A stretch of DNA of 30,580 bases. Origin: Chloroflexota bacterium. Its GTDB lineage: Bacteria > Chloroflexota > Anaerolineae > Caldilineales > Caldilineaceae. The stretch is taken from positions 2,092 through 32,671 of the forward strand of contig DMDA01000066.1 in the NCBI GenBank assembly GCA_003451595.1, written 5' to 3'. The notes under the pieces are model-generated. The model saw only the letters and a program-made list of their open reading frames with translations. It ran no database searches and had not been told where the DNA came from. Position numbers and translations under genes: made by a program. This document shows, piece after piece, positions 1-8,954 of this stretch. Each line of letters begins with the position of its first letter. Position 1 is the first letter of the stretch.

Positions 1-566
1 GGTCGACCGTTTACGCCGGCATCGATGCCAGCGGCCATTGCGCGCCAGATTGGGCGATAGTCCTTCCCTTCGTGCAGCGCCGGGCGGTCTCCACCTAGAA
101 TCCAGAGGATGTTGCTGCGTTCTCGATAACGGGAGCCTAGCCAGCGGCCATACGCGTATGCGTTCTCCGGCGTGAAGATCGCCGGTCCGGCGCCCCACAC
201 CGGCGTCACCTTGTCCCCCCATGTCGGCAGTAGGCCGACGTAAAGACCCTTTTTCGCCGCCTTGTCGATCACTGCGTCGACATAGCGGAAGTAGGCCTCG
301 TTGGGACGAGTCGGGTCTTCGTCGAGTAGAGGGAGGTCGCCGTAGACGTTGGGCGTGTGAACGCCGTCAAATTCTGCCAGAGCGACTGCCTGGATCATGT
401 TCATGCCCTTGCGACGGCGATTTTCCAGATAGCGTTCGGCTTCTTCGAGGCTGAGCCGGTGGAAAAGCTCCCATGCGGTGTCGCCCAGCCAGAAGAAAGG
501 TGCGCCGCCCTCGGTCTGTAGAAAACGGTGGTTCTCACTGACGGTGATGTGTGGCAGTGCGTTCAT
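1..566 (-). CDS. DUF4038/GH140-like (apiosidase-type) glycoside hydrolase, 3' end outside window
   Basis: The visible 188 residues are the N-terminal half of a DUF4038-type TIM-barrel glycosidase. The start shows the family pattern: a short beta-strand with SENHRFL, then PFFWLGDTAWELFHRLS, then YLENRRRKGMNMIQAVALAE, and later LYVGLLPTWGDK and ILWILGGDRP. In the family this includes the GH140 apiosidases that release apiose from pectic rhamnogalacturonan II. The ATG at 566-564 is fixed by a strong Shine-Dalgarno (AGGAGGGAG, 571-579), which lies inside the preceding SIS gene, so the two genes overlap by 32 bp and are probably translationally coupled. No signal peptide is visible, so the enzyme may act in the cytoplasm on imported oligosaccharides. 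The catalytic C-terminal half is missing from the window, so substrate specificity cannot be judged. It is the last visible gene of the minus-strand sugar operon. Confidence 0.85.
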   Translation of the reverse strand, partial: MNALPHITVSENHRFLQTEGGAPFFWLGDTAWELFHRLSLEEAERYLENRRRKGMNMIQAVALAEFDGVHTPNVYGDLPLLDEDPTRPNEAYFRYVDAVIDKAAKKGLYVGLLPTWGDKVTPVWGAGPAIFTPENAYAYGRWLGSRYRERSNILWILGGDRPALHEGKDYRPIWRAMAAGIDAGVNGR

Positions 567-1164
567 CGTTCTCCCTCCTGACCAGTTCCGCCGTGGCTCC
601 AGACGGATGCGTCTGCGTCAACGTTGTCAAGTCGAAACCGCGCAAATTCTTGACAGCCAGACAGATGGCGTCGCACAGCGCACCGGCGGCCAGTGTGCTG
701 CCAAAGGGAAGCACGCCTTCACCCTCGGCGTCCACGGCTGCGGGCAGCGTCAACACAATGTCGCTCAAGCCACCTAGCTCCGACTCCGGTTTCCACGTCA
801 GGCTGATGACCTTGCCCCCGCGCTCGCGTGTGACGCGCGCAAATTGGTTGATTTCGGCGCTCTTGCCAGCTTTGGAAAGTGCAATCAGCACATCGCCGGG
901 CGCCACTGCCGCCGATGGACCATGCAGCGCATCGGCAGGATGCACGAAGAAGGCGTGCATCCCACACGTCGCCAGCAGGTGCGCCAGCCGTCGCGCAATT
1001 GTGCCGGAGGTGCCGGAGCCGGTCGTCATGATCACACCGGGGCAGGCGGCGACAAGCTGCACGACGGCGGCGAAGTCAGCGCCAAGCTGGTCGGCAACGG
1101 CGTCGATGGCGCGCGCCTCGGCGTGGAGGAGGTTTCTTGCGGTGTTGGTGGTGGAGGGTTCCAT
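535..1164 (-). CDS. SIS-domain sugar-phosphate isomerase-like protein (KdsD/GutQ-type, no CBS domains)
   Basis: A 209-residue protein made almost entirely of one SIS (sugar isomerase) domain. Visible motifs are TTGSGTSG (about 47-54), HPADALHG (75-82) and LSKAGKSAE (96-104), which match the arabinose-5-phosphate isomerase family (KdsD/KpsF/GutQ); the HPSGA near the end resembles the HPGGALG that closes their SIS domain. The usual tandem CBS domains are absent. The ATG at 1164 is preferred over a GTG at 1170 because GGGAG sits 8 nt before the ATG but only 2 nt before the GTG. That puts the start 2 nt after the stop of the upstream kinase gene. In this operon it may interconvert aldose and ketose phosphates from the imported sugar. 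A regulatory sugar-phosphate-binding role is an alternative. Confidence 0.8.
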   Translation of the reverse strand: MEPSTTNTARNLLHAEARAIDAVADQLGADFAAVVQLVAACPGVIMTTGSGTSGTIARRLAHLLATCGMHAFFVHPADALHGPSAAVAPGDVLIALSKAGKSAEINQFARVTRERGGKVISLTWKPESELGGLSDIVLTLPAAVDAEGEGVLPFGSTLAAGALCDAICLAVKNLRGFDLTTLTQTHPSGATAELVRRENDERTATHHRQ

Positions 1165-1166
1165 AG

Positions 1167-2720
<1,554 letters not shown>

Positions 2721-2740
2721 GCTGTAATCCTCTATGCTTG

Positions 2741-2774
2741 CTCCCCACCTGCATGCGTCCACACAGGTGGGGAG
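2741..2774 (-). other. Intercistronic hairpin before the FGGY kinase gene
   Basis: A perfect 11-bp inverted repeat (CTCCCCACCTG at 2741-2751 and its complement at 2764-2774) encloses a 12-nt loop in the 76-bp gap between the isomerase and kinase genes. No T-run follows on the minus strand, so it is not a classical terminator. It ends about 10 nt before the kinase Shine-Dalgarno and could act as an mRNA stability or processing element. Confidence 0.6.
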
Positions 2775-2796
2775 TCTCAAAAGGAGAATCCTGGCA

Positions 2797-3777
2797 TCAT
2801 CCAAACAACGCACGGCGCAGCATCGCCTGGGCGGCCATCGCATCGCCGCTGGCAAAGATCACTTCCGCCTCTTCCTTGTCGATGCGCTCCGCCGCCGCCG
2901 CAAAGGTCTCCAGCCAGGCCAGCGCCTCACGCGCCACGGCGATCTTGTTCTTTTCGCGATAGGCAAAGATATCCAGCGAGAACCAACCGTCGTAGCCGGT
3001 GCGGTCGAGCCAGTAGAAGAACTCCACCCACTCCAGCGTGTGGATCGAGCCGGGGATCATGTCGTCGTCGGTGGCGCGGTAGTTGTCGTTCAGATGGAGA
3101 TGCACCAGCCGGTTGCCGAAGCGCTTCATCAGCGCCACTGCCTCCGCCAGCGTCTCGCCGCCCATGTTGGCATGACCGACATCCAGATTGATGCCGAGAT
3201 TGGGCTTGTTGATGGTGTTGACAAAGAGCAGCGCCTTGGCTGTGCTGTCGATCATGATGTGCATGCGCGGCTCTTTGGGCTTGAATTCCAGCGAAATTTT
3301 GACGTTGGGGTTATGGTTGGCGCACTCCTCCAACCCTTCCAGCATCCAGTCATACATCTTGATGTAGTCGGTCTGGAAGACGTAGTCCCACCCGTCGTGG
3401 CCGGGCCAGGGGCTGACATGATTGCAGCCGGTGCTGGCCGCCAGATCCATCGCCACCTTGATGCGCTCAATGGCATCGCGACGAATGCCGGGGTCGGTGG
3501 CGGCGAGCGTGCCCCATCCCCACTTGGGATTCGCCCAGATTTCTGGGATCACGCAGGCCAGCTGGAAGCCGGCATCGTGAATCTGCTTGACGACCGCGTG
3601 CTGATTCTGGTCATTGATGTGCCACCCACCGATGACCTCGATGCCGGTCAATCCTTCCACCTGCTGTGCGTCCGCCAGCATCTGGTCAAAGGTGCGCGGC
3701 TCGGTGTACCCCTGGAGCACGTAGCGGTCGGCGCAGTTGGCAAAGACCACGGCCACGGCTGAATATTTGCGCTTCAT
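2797..3777 (-). CDS. Xylose-isomerase-like TIM-barrel sugar isomerase/epimerase
   Basis: A 326-residue AP-endonuclease-2/xylose-isomerase-like TIM barrel. The family's metal-ligand pattern is visible: E164 (ISLEFKPKEPR), D199 (INLDVGHAN), a His in LVHLHLND (226 or 228) and an acidic residue at the last strand (D269, FSLDI). Such enzymes move a carbonyl or invert a centre in free sugars (D-tagatose epimerase, L-rhamnose isomerase, apiose isomerase and related activities). The start ATG at 3777 has AGGAGAG 4-5 nt upstream. It lies between the second permease and the FGGY kinase, the expected place for an enzyme converting an imported aldose to the ketose that the kinase uses. Exact substrate unknown; apiose isomerase is an attractive guess because of the neighbouring GH140-like gene. 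Confidence 0.85.
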   Translation of the reverse strand: MKRKYSAVAVVFANCADRYVLQGYTEPRTFDQMLADAQQVEGLTGIEVIGGWHINDQNQHAVVKQIHDAGFQLACVIPEIWANPKWGWGTLAATDPGIRRDAIERIKVAMDLAASTGCNHVSPWPGHDGWDYVFQTDYIKMYDWMLEGLEECANHNPNVKISLEFKPKEPRMHIMIDSTAKALLFVNTINKPNLGINLDVGHANMGGETLAEAVALMKRFGNRLVHLHLNDNYRATDDDMIPGSIHTLEWVEFFYWLDRTGYDGWFSLDIFAYREKNKIAVAREALAWLETFAAAAERIDKEEAEVIFASGDAMAAQAMLRRALFG

Positions 3778-3810
3778 GTGACTCTCCTCGTCTGAAAAAT
3801 GGTTGTAGGG

Positions 3811-4830
3811 TCAATCGTCGCCAGCGCCGACCAGCGCACCTTTGTCGATGCGGATGTTGCGCCGACGCAGTTTCTGTAATTGAATGTTGCGGAATGCGTC
3901 GAGCAAGACAGCGCTAAAGATGATTGCCGCCGTGATCAAAGGTTGGATGTAGATGTCCACTTTGGTGAAGATCAGCCCGGTCTGGATCATCTGGATCAGC
4001 ACAGCGCCCAGCAGGGTGCCTGGCAGCACTGAACCGACGCCGCCGAAGAGACTGGCGCCCCCCAGCACTGCCGCCGCAATCGCGTTGAATTCGTAGCCCT
4101 CGCCAAAGCCTGGATGGACAACGCCCTGCTGTGCAACGGAGACAAAACCGCCCAGCGCCGCCATCAACCCGCTGACGATGTAGACCGATGTCAACACGCG
4201 GCCCACGCTCAGACCTGCCTTCTTGGCAGCTTCCGCATCGTTGCCGACGGCGTAAATCTGACGACCGATCGGTGTCATGGTCAACACAAGTTGCGCCGCC
4301 AGCGCCACACCCAGGAAGATCACGATCGGCAGCGGAATCAGCCCAAAGAGTCGGCTTGACCCCAACTCCAACACGCTGTCAGGATACGGAATCTGGATCG
4401 ACCGCGAGAAGAGCAGGCCAATGCCTTTCCCCGCCACCATCGTGCCCAGGGTGGCGATGAAAGGAATAATTTTGACTCTTGTGATCAGAAAGGCGTTGAC
4501 GCCGCCAAAGAGCATTCCCACCGACAAACAGACGAGCAAGCCCAGCCAGACCGGCGCCTTCAACTCTTGCATCACCAGTCCCGCCACCGTCGCCGAGACA
4601 TACATGTTGGAACCCACCGACAAATCGATGCCGGCGGTCAAAATCACGAAGGTCATGCCGATGGCGACAATGCCAATGTACGATGCCTGTTTCAGGATCG
4701 TCTCGAAGGTTTGCAGGGCGAAAAAGCGTGGCGCCAGCAAGCCAAACACGACGAACACGACGATAAACAGCAGCAGCGATGTGTTCTGCAACGCCAACTG
4801 CGCCAAATGCTGACGATTGGTGGTCTTCAT
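3811..4830 (-). CDS. Sugar ABC transporter permease, RbsC family (second permease)
   Basis: A 339-residue inner-membrane permease of the branched-chain/ribose type (BPD_transp_2). It has several hydrophobic segments from residue 15 on, the diagnostic GMTFVILTAGIDLSVGS segment (about 57-73), and the late AAAVLGGASLFGGVGS stretch that contacts the ATPase. Its ATG overlaps the stop of the upstream ATPase gene in an ATGA arrangement, so translation is coupled. With the other permease (6413-7525) it can form a heterodimeric channel. The last residues carry a basic cytoplasmic stretch (LQKLRRRNIRIDK). Confidence 0.92.
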   Translation of the reverse strand: MKTTNRQHLAQLALQNTSLLLFIVVFVVFGLLAPRFFALQTFETILKQASYIGIVAIGMTFVILTAGIDLSVGSNMYVSATVAGLVMQELKAPVWLGLLVCLSVGMLFGGVNAFLITRVKIIPFIATLGTMVAGKGIGLLFSRSIQIPYPDSVLELGSSRLFGLIPLPIVIFLGVALAAQLVLTMTPIGRQIYAVGNDAEAAKKAGLSVGRVLTSVYIVSGLMAALGGFVSVAQQGVVHPGFGEGYEFNAIAAAVLGGASLFGGVGSVLPGTLLGAVLIQMIQTGLIFTKVDIYIQPLITAAIIFSAVLLDAFRNIQLQKLRRRNIRIDKGALVGAGDD

Positions 4831-6338
4831 GCTGCGTTCTCCCGGAATGCTGCGCGCAGGATGCGTTCCTTTTCAAACTCGTCGCGGCTAAAGGTCGCCT
4901 GAATTTCGCCGTTGCTCATCACCAACATGCGGTCGCACACCCCCATCAGCTCCTCCAGCTCGGACGAAATGAAGAGGACCCCAGTCCCAGCCGCCGCCAG
5001 GTCGTTGATGATCGAATAGATTTCATACTTGGCGCCTACGTCCACGCCGCGCGTCGGCTCATCGATGATCAACACCGCCGGTTTGTCGAGCAGCCATTTG
5101 GCGATCACCGCCTTCTGTTGGTTGCCGCCGCTCAACGTTTTCACTGCCTGCTGTCGAAGTTCGCCGCCTTTGATTGCCAGGCTGGCGGCAACATCGGTAA
5201 TTTCAGTAAAATAGCGGCGTTCGTTGACGGCGGTGACAGTGGCGGCGGCGTAGCGCGGCAATGCCACCAGGCCGATGTTCTCGGCAATCGCAATGTCCAT
5301 CAGCAACCCTTCCTCGCGCCGGTTTTCGGTGACAAACGCCATGCCGGCATCGATGCTGCGCCGCGCCGACGGTCGGGTGTAAGGCTTGCCCGCCACACGA
5401 ATTTCACCGCGCGCATGCTCATCCAACCCAAACAAGATGCGCGCCAGCTCCGACCGCCCTGACCCCATCAAGCCAAAGACGCCCAGGATTTCGCCCTTAT
5501 GCAGCGTAAAGGTGATCGCCTCCACGATGCCTTGTTGCGAAATGTCTTGCACTTCAAGCACCGGCGTCGTCGTCGGGGCGGAGCGACGCGGCGGGTAGAG
5601 TTGTTCGATCGCACGGCCGACCATGAGCGCAATCATGCGGTTGATCGTGAACGCTTCCTTGTCGCCATGCGCCACCAGTTCGCCGTCGCGCAACACGGCG
5701 ATCTCATCGGCCAGCCGCATTACATCGGGCAGGATGTGCGAGATGTAAACGATGGAAGCGCCATCGCTGCGTAGCCGCTCGATCAACCGGAAGAGTCGCT
5801 CGGTCTCGCGCGCCGTGAGCGAGGTTGTCGGCTCATCGAAGATAATGATGCGCGCGTCGAAGCTGAGCGCCTTGGCGATCTCAACCAGCTGGCGCTCGCC
5901 AGGCGAAAGCTTTTCCACCAGCGTGTCGGGCGAGACGTGTAGCTCCACCGCCTCGAGATACTGTTTCGTGCGTGCGCGCATGTGGCTGCGATCCAGCATG
6001 GGCAGCCAGCGCAGGCGTGGAAAGCCATCAATGAAGATGTTTTCGGCAATACTCAGATTGGTAAAGAGGTTTAGCTCCTGATGGATGAAGGCAATGCCGG
6101 CGGCGTTGGCGTCGCTAGGCGTGCGCGGAGCGTAGGGCGCGCCGTTGAGCAGCATCTGTCCGCGGTCCGGCGCGTGCACACCACCCATCAAGTTCATCAG
6201 CGTGCTCTTGCCGGCGCCATTCTCGCCGACCAACCCCAGCACCTTCCCGCGCGGCACGTCAAGCGAGATACCTTTCAGGACGCGCACGCCAAAAAAGCTC
6301 TTCTCAACGTGATCAAAGGTCAGAATTGCGTCACTCAC
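4827..6338 (-). CDS. Sugar ABC transporter ATP-binding protein, RbsA/MglA family
   Basis: A 503-residue protein with two fused ABC cassettes, the standard architecture of monosaccharide importers. The first cassette shows Walker A GENGAGKST (38-46), signature LSPGERQ and Walker B IIIFDEPTTS. The second has a degenerate Walker A (GLMGSGRSE), as usual in RbsA/MglA, followed by LSGGNQQK and VLIIDEPTRGVD. It energises uptake through the two flanking permeases. The start is a GTG at 6338, supported by GAGGTGA 6 nt upstream; no ATG lies nearby. The 74-bp gap to the upstream permease contains an AATCTCCAATCTCTCA-type low-complexity tract (about 6386-6403). Confidence 0.95.
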   Translation of the reverse strand: MSDAILTFDHVEKSFFGVRVLKGISLDVPRGKVLGLVGENGAGKSTLMNLMGGVHAPDRGQMLLNGAPYAPRTPSDANAAGIAFIHQELNLFTNLSIAENIFIDGFPRLRWLPMLDRSHMRARTKQYLEAVELHVSPDTLVEKLSPGERQLVEIAKALSFDARIIIFDEPTTSLTARETERLFRLIERLRSDGASIVYISHILPDVMRLADEIAVLRDGELVAHGDKEAFTINRMIALMVGRAIEQLYPPRRSAPTTTPVLEVQDISQQGIVEAITFTLHKGEILGVFGLMGSGRSELARILFGLDEHARGEIRVAGKPYTRPSARRSIDAGMAFVTENRREEGLLMDIAIAENIGLVALPRYAAATVTAVNERRYFTEITDVAASLAIKGGELRQQAVKTLSGGNQQKAVIAKWLLDKPAVLIIDEPTRGVDVGAKYEIYSIINDLAAAGTGVLFISSELEELMGVCDRMLVMSNGEIQATFSRDEFEKERILRAAFRENAA

Positions 6339-6412
6339 TGTCTTTCACCTCGCTTGCGTTTCCGTAGCACTCCCTGCGTTGCGACCAATCTCCAATCTCT
6401 CAGTGAGCACGC

Positions 6413-7525
6413 CTATCCGCGCGCGAGCAGCCGCGTGCGTGCGACATCCAGCGCCGCCGCCAGCAAGATCACCGAGCCTTTGACGATCTGCACCCAGAAA
6501 TAGGAGAGATTGAGCAGATTCAGGCTATTGTCGAGCAATACAAAGAAGAGAACGCCGAAGACCGTCCACATGATCTTGCCTTTGCCGCCGAAGAGACTGG
6601 TGCCGCCGATGACGGTGGCGCCAACGACATCGAGCAGCAGTGTGGCGCCCAACGTCGGTCGCCCCGCCGCCAGCCGCGCCGAGTAGAAGACCGCCCCAAT
6701 CGCAGCAAAGACGCCGCTGAGGATGTAGGCGGTCACGATCACACGCGTGACCGGAACCCCCGACACGGTGGCTGTGCGCACGTTGGCGCCGACCGCGTAG
6801 AACCAGCGCCCCAACACAGTGCGGCTCAGCAACCACTGCGCAGCAATCGCCAGTGCGCCAACGATGAAGAAGGAATACGGAATAAAGGCAATCTGCCCCT
6901 GGCCGAGCAGCACGTAACTCTCCGGCAGGTGAATGATGTTTTCCGACTTGACCAGGTAGATGGCAAGTGCGCTGAAGAACATCATGCCGACCAGCGTCAC
7001 CATAAAAGGCGGCATCTTGAGGCGCGCCACTGCCGTGCCGTTAAACCACCCGATCAGCGCACCAACCAGCAGCATCACCATGATCGCCACTGGCGCCGCC
7101 AGGAAGGCGCCTGCCAACGGGCCTCCCGCCTCCGTAAAAACAATTCCCCACAGCGGGCTTTTCTCAAAGAGCACCGGGTCAAGCTGCGACGTCATCAACG
7201 CGGCGCCGATCACGCTCACCAATGCCATGATCGACGGCTGCGAAAGATCAATGCCGGCGATGATCAGCACGAACGTCTGCCCAATGGCAATCGCCAACAA
7301 CGGCCACATATTGGAAAAGATGTTGCCGAGGTTCTGTGGGCTGGCGATGCGCGGGATGAAGGGCCAGAGCGCCAGGAAATAGACGATGCTCAGATAGAGC
7401 ACGAAGTACTCCGACAGCAGGAGTTTGCGGAGAACGCGGCGCACAGTCCCTCTGGCGCTCGATGTCGCTACAAGCTGACTGCGAGTTACGGCGCGGTTGG
7501 GTTCTTTCACTTCTGCCTCCATCAT
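6413..7525 (-). CDS. Sugar ABC transporter permease, RbsC family (first permease)
   Basis: A 370-residue polytopic inner-membrane protein. The family segments are IGQTFVLIIAGIDLSQPS and, near the end, VVGATVIGGTSLFGGKGK. A charged N-terminal tail of about 45 residues precedes the first membrane segment (YFVLYLSIVYFLALWPF). The start ATG at 7525 has GGGAGG about 7 nt upstream; a second ATG follows directly. An in-frame extension to 7615 would run into the hairpin region and has no ribosome site. It is only distantly similar to the other permease, so the transporter is probably a heterodimer. An insertion of about 30 residues (DPVLFEKSPLWGIVFTEAGG) forms a large early extracytoplasmic loop. Confidence 0.9.
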   Translation of the reverse strand: MMEAEVKEPNRAVTRSQLVATSSARGTVRRVLRKLLLSEYFVLYLSIVYFLALWPFIPRIASPQNLGNIFSNMWPLLAIAIGQTFVLIIAGIDLSQPSIMALVSVIGAALMTSQLDPVLFEKSPLWGIVFTEAGGPLAGAFLAAPVAIMVMLLVGALIGWFNGTAVARLKMPPFMVTLVGMMFFSALAIYLVKSENIIHLPESYVLLGQGQIAFIPYSFFIVGALAIAAQWLLSRTVLGRWFYAVGANVRTATVSGVPVTRVIVTAYILSGVFAAIGAVFYSARLAAGRPTLGATLLLDVVGATVIGGTSLFGGKGKIMWTVFGVLFFVLLDNSLNLLNLSYFWVQIVKGSVILLAAALDVARTRLLARG

Positions 7526-7625
7526 CTCCTGACCTCCCGATAGGTTGTGCGATAATGCTTGTGTCAGGTTGGGCGTCGCCAGCGTCCGCGCCAACAGCTG
7601 CCCGGCGAGGCCCAACCCGCCTTGA

Positions 7626-7658
7626 TGAGTAGAGCAAGTATGCAGCTTGCTCTACTCA
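7626..7658 (-). other. Hairpin between binding-protein and permease genes
   Basis: A perfect 13-bp inverted repeat (TGAGTAGAGCAAG at 7626-7638, complement at 7646-7658) with a 7-nt loop begins 5 nt after the stop codon of the binding-protein gene. No T-tract follows on the minus strand. The position is typical of intercistronic stem-loops that protect the binding-protein mRNA and lower expression of the downstream permeases. Confidence 0.7.
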
Positions 7659-7663
7659 ACCGT

Positions 7664-8743
7664 TTACTGCGCGGTGAAGGTGCGCTCCAGGCTCTCGCCG
7701 CTCTCGGCAAAGAGCTTGCAGCCCCACATGTCCATCGCCTTCTCTTCCCAGTTCGCCTGCGTCAACGCAAAGCCAGGATCATCCATCCACTTCTCCGGGG
7801 TGGTCTCACCTGCTGCAATGGCGTCGAGCATAGCCTGCATGATCGTATCGGCTTCGTAGAAGAGGTCCTGCACGCCGGTGGCATCGACATAACCATCGCG
7901 CATCAGTTGGCACGCGCGCGAGTCACCATCCAGACCGCCCAGGATCACATGTCCCTCTTCACCGATCTTCTTCCACTTGCCCAGCGGCTCCAGCACCGAG
8001 CGAATCTGCGGATACATGAAGTCCGATGAGGTGAAGAGGAAGTCCACTTCGGGGTTCGCCTGCATGGCGGCTTCCAGATTTGCCAGGGCTGTGGCGCCAT
8101 CCCACTTGGTCGGGACCTCGATGACCTCGTTGAACAGATCCGGGTTCGCCTCGATGGTGTTGTAGAAGCCCTGGCGACGCCCGACAGCATTTGGATCGCC
8201 CAGGTCACCGACCATGATCAGCGGCGTCACCTTGCGCCCGAGCTTCTTCGCTTCCTCGGCCATGTAGTCGGTCGCCTGCTGAGTAATCACTTCATTGTTG
8301 GCGACGATCACCAGCGTCGGGTTGCTGTCGTTGGCGGGCGGACGGTTGAAGACGCCGATTGGGATGCCCGCTTTGTTCGCCTCTCCAACGATGGTCACGG
8401 CGCTCTCGCCATCCTGTGGGATGATGATGATGCCATCGACGCCTTGGGCGATGCAGTCTTTCACCTGTTCGAGCTGTTTATTGGCGTCCTCATTGGCGTT
8501 GCGCTCGATGACATTGACGCCTAACTCGTTCAGCGTCTCGACGATCGCTTTATGCCCTGCCACCCAGAACTCCGTTTCCAGGTCCTGGTACGCAAAGCAG
8601 ATGGTCTTCTGATCGCCAGTCGTCGCCGCGCTTTGGTCTGCTGCAGCCGGTGCTGCGGATGGCGCCGCCACCGGCGCTGCACATGCTGCCAAAAGCAGCC
8701 CCAACGCCGTCACAATCGCAAGTACAGTCACAAGTCGCTTCAT
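7664..8743 (-). CDS. Sugar-binding lipoprotein of the ABC importer (RbsB-like)
   Basis: A 359-residue extracytoplasmic binding protein. It has a lipoprotein signal (MKRLVTVLAIVTALGLLLAAC, lipobox LLAAC with Cys21) and an Ala/Pro-rich linker, then a periplasmic-binding-protein fold of the ribose type: ICFAYQDLETEFWVAGHKAIVE, then QVKDCIAQGVDGIIIIPQDG, then AGIPIGVFNRP and VILGGLDGD. It captures the sugar and hands it to the two permeases. The ATG at 8743 has GGAGGAAAG upstream at good spacing. Lipid anchoring fits a Gram-positive-like or monoderm-type envelope such as that reported for Chloroflexota. The ligand cannot be read from the sequence. Confidence 0.93.
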   Translation of the reverse strand: MKRLVTVLAIVTALGLLLAACAAPVAAPSAAPAAADQSAATTGDQKTICFAYQDLETEFWVAGHKAIVETLNELGVNVIERNANEDANKQLEQVKDCIAQGVDGIIIIPQDGESAVTIVGEANKAGIPIGVFNRPPANDSNPTLVIVANNEVITQQATDYMAEEAKKLGRKVTPLIMVGDLGDPNAVGRRQGFYNTIEANPDLFNEVIEVPTKWDGATALANLEAAMQANPEVDFLFTSSDFMYPQIRSVLEPLGKWKKIGEEGHVILGGLDGDSRACQLMRDGYVDATGVQDLFYEADTIMQAMLDAIAAGETTPEKWMDDPGFALTQANWEEKAMDMWGCKLFAESGESLERTFTAQ

Positions 8744-8954
8744 AGGTTCTTTCCTCCAGGTAATTCAGATGATGAGCAACTACAACGAACGTTCCCCCAT
8801 GCGTCTACACGCACGTCGACTGATCTGACCGCCTGTCTCCTCCTTTCTAGGGCGCGCCTGCCATCGGGTTCCACGGTGCTGCGGCCGGGCTGTGCAAAGA
8901 CCGGTCAATGGCTGATTCGACCCCAAAGTCCGTCGGCGCGCATCACCGCTGCCC
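8744..8954 (-). other. Leader region of the binding-protein gene, no clear gene
   Basis: 211 bp between the SAF oxidoreductase gene and the binding-protein gene. I see no convincing -35/-10 pair. On the minus strand it contains a full-length Shine-Dalgarno-like AAAGGAGGAG (8837-8846) without a start codon at usable distance. A 24-codon GTG-initiated frame starts about 22 nt after it, and its TGA overlaps the binding-protein ATG. A functional leader is possible but unproven. Confidence 0.35.

Noticed and set aside
2734..3762. 342-residue plus-strand frame
   Set aside because: It mirrors the TIM-barrel gene, whose metal-ligand motifs are intact on the other strand; no domain or ribosome site was seen.
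7626..7658. Rho-independent terminator for the binding-protein gene
   Set aside because: The stem is strong but no T-run follows on the transcribed strand, and the permease genes downstream need the same transcript.
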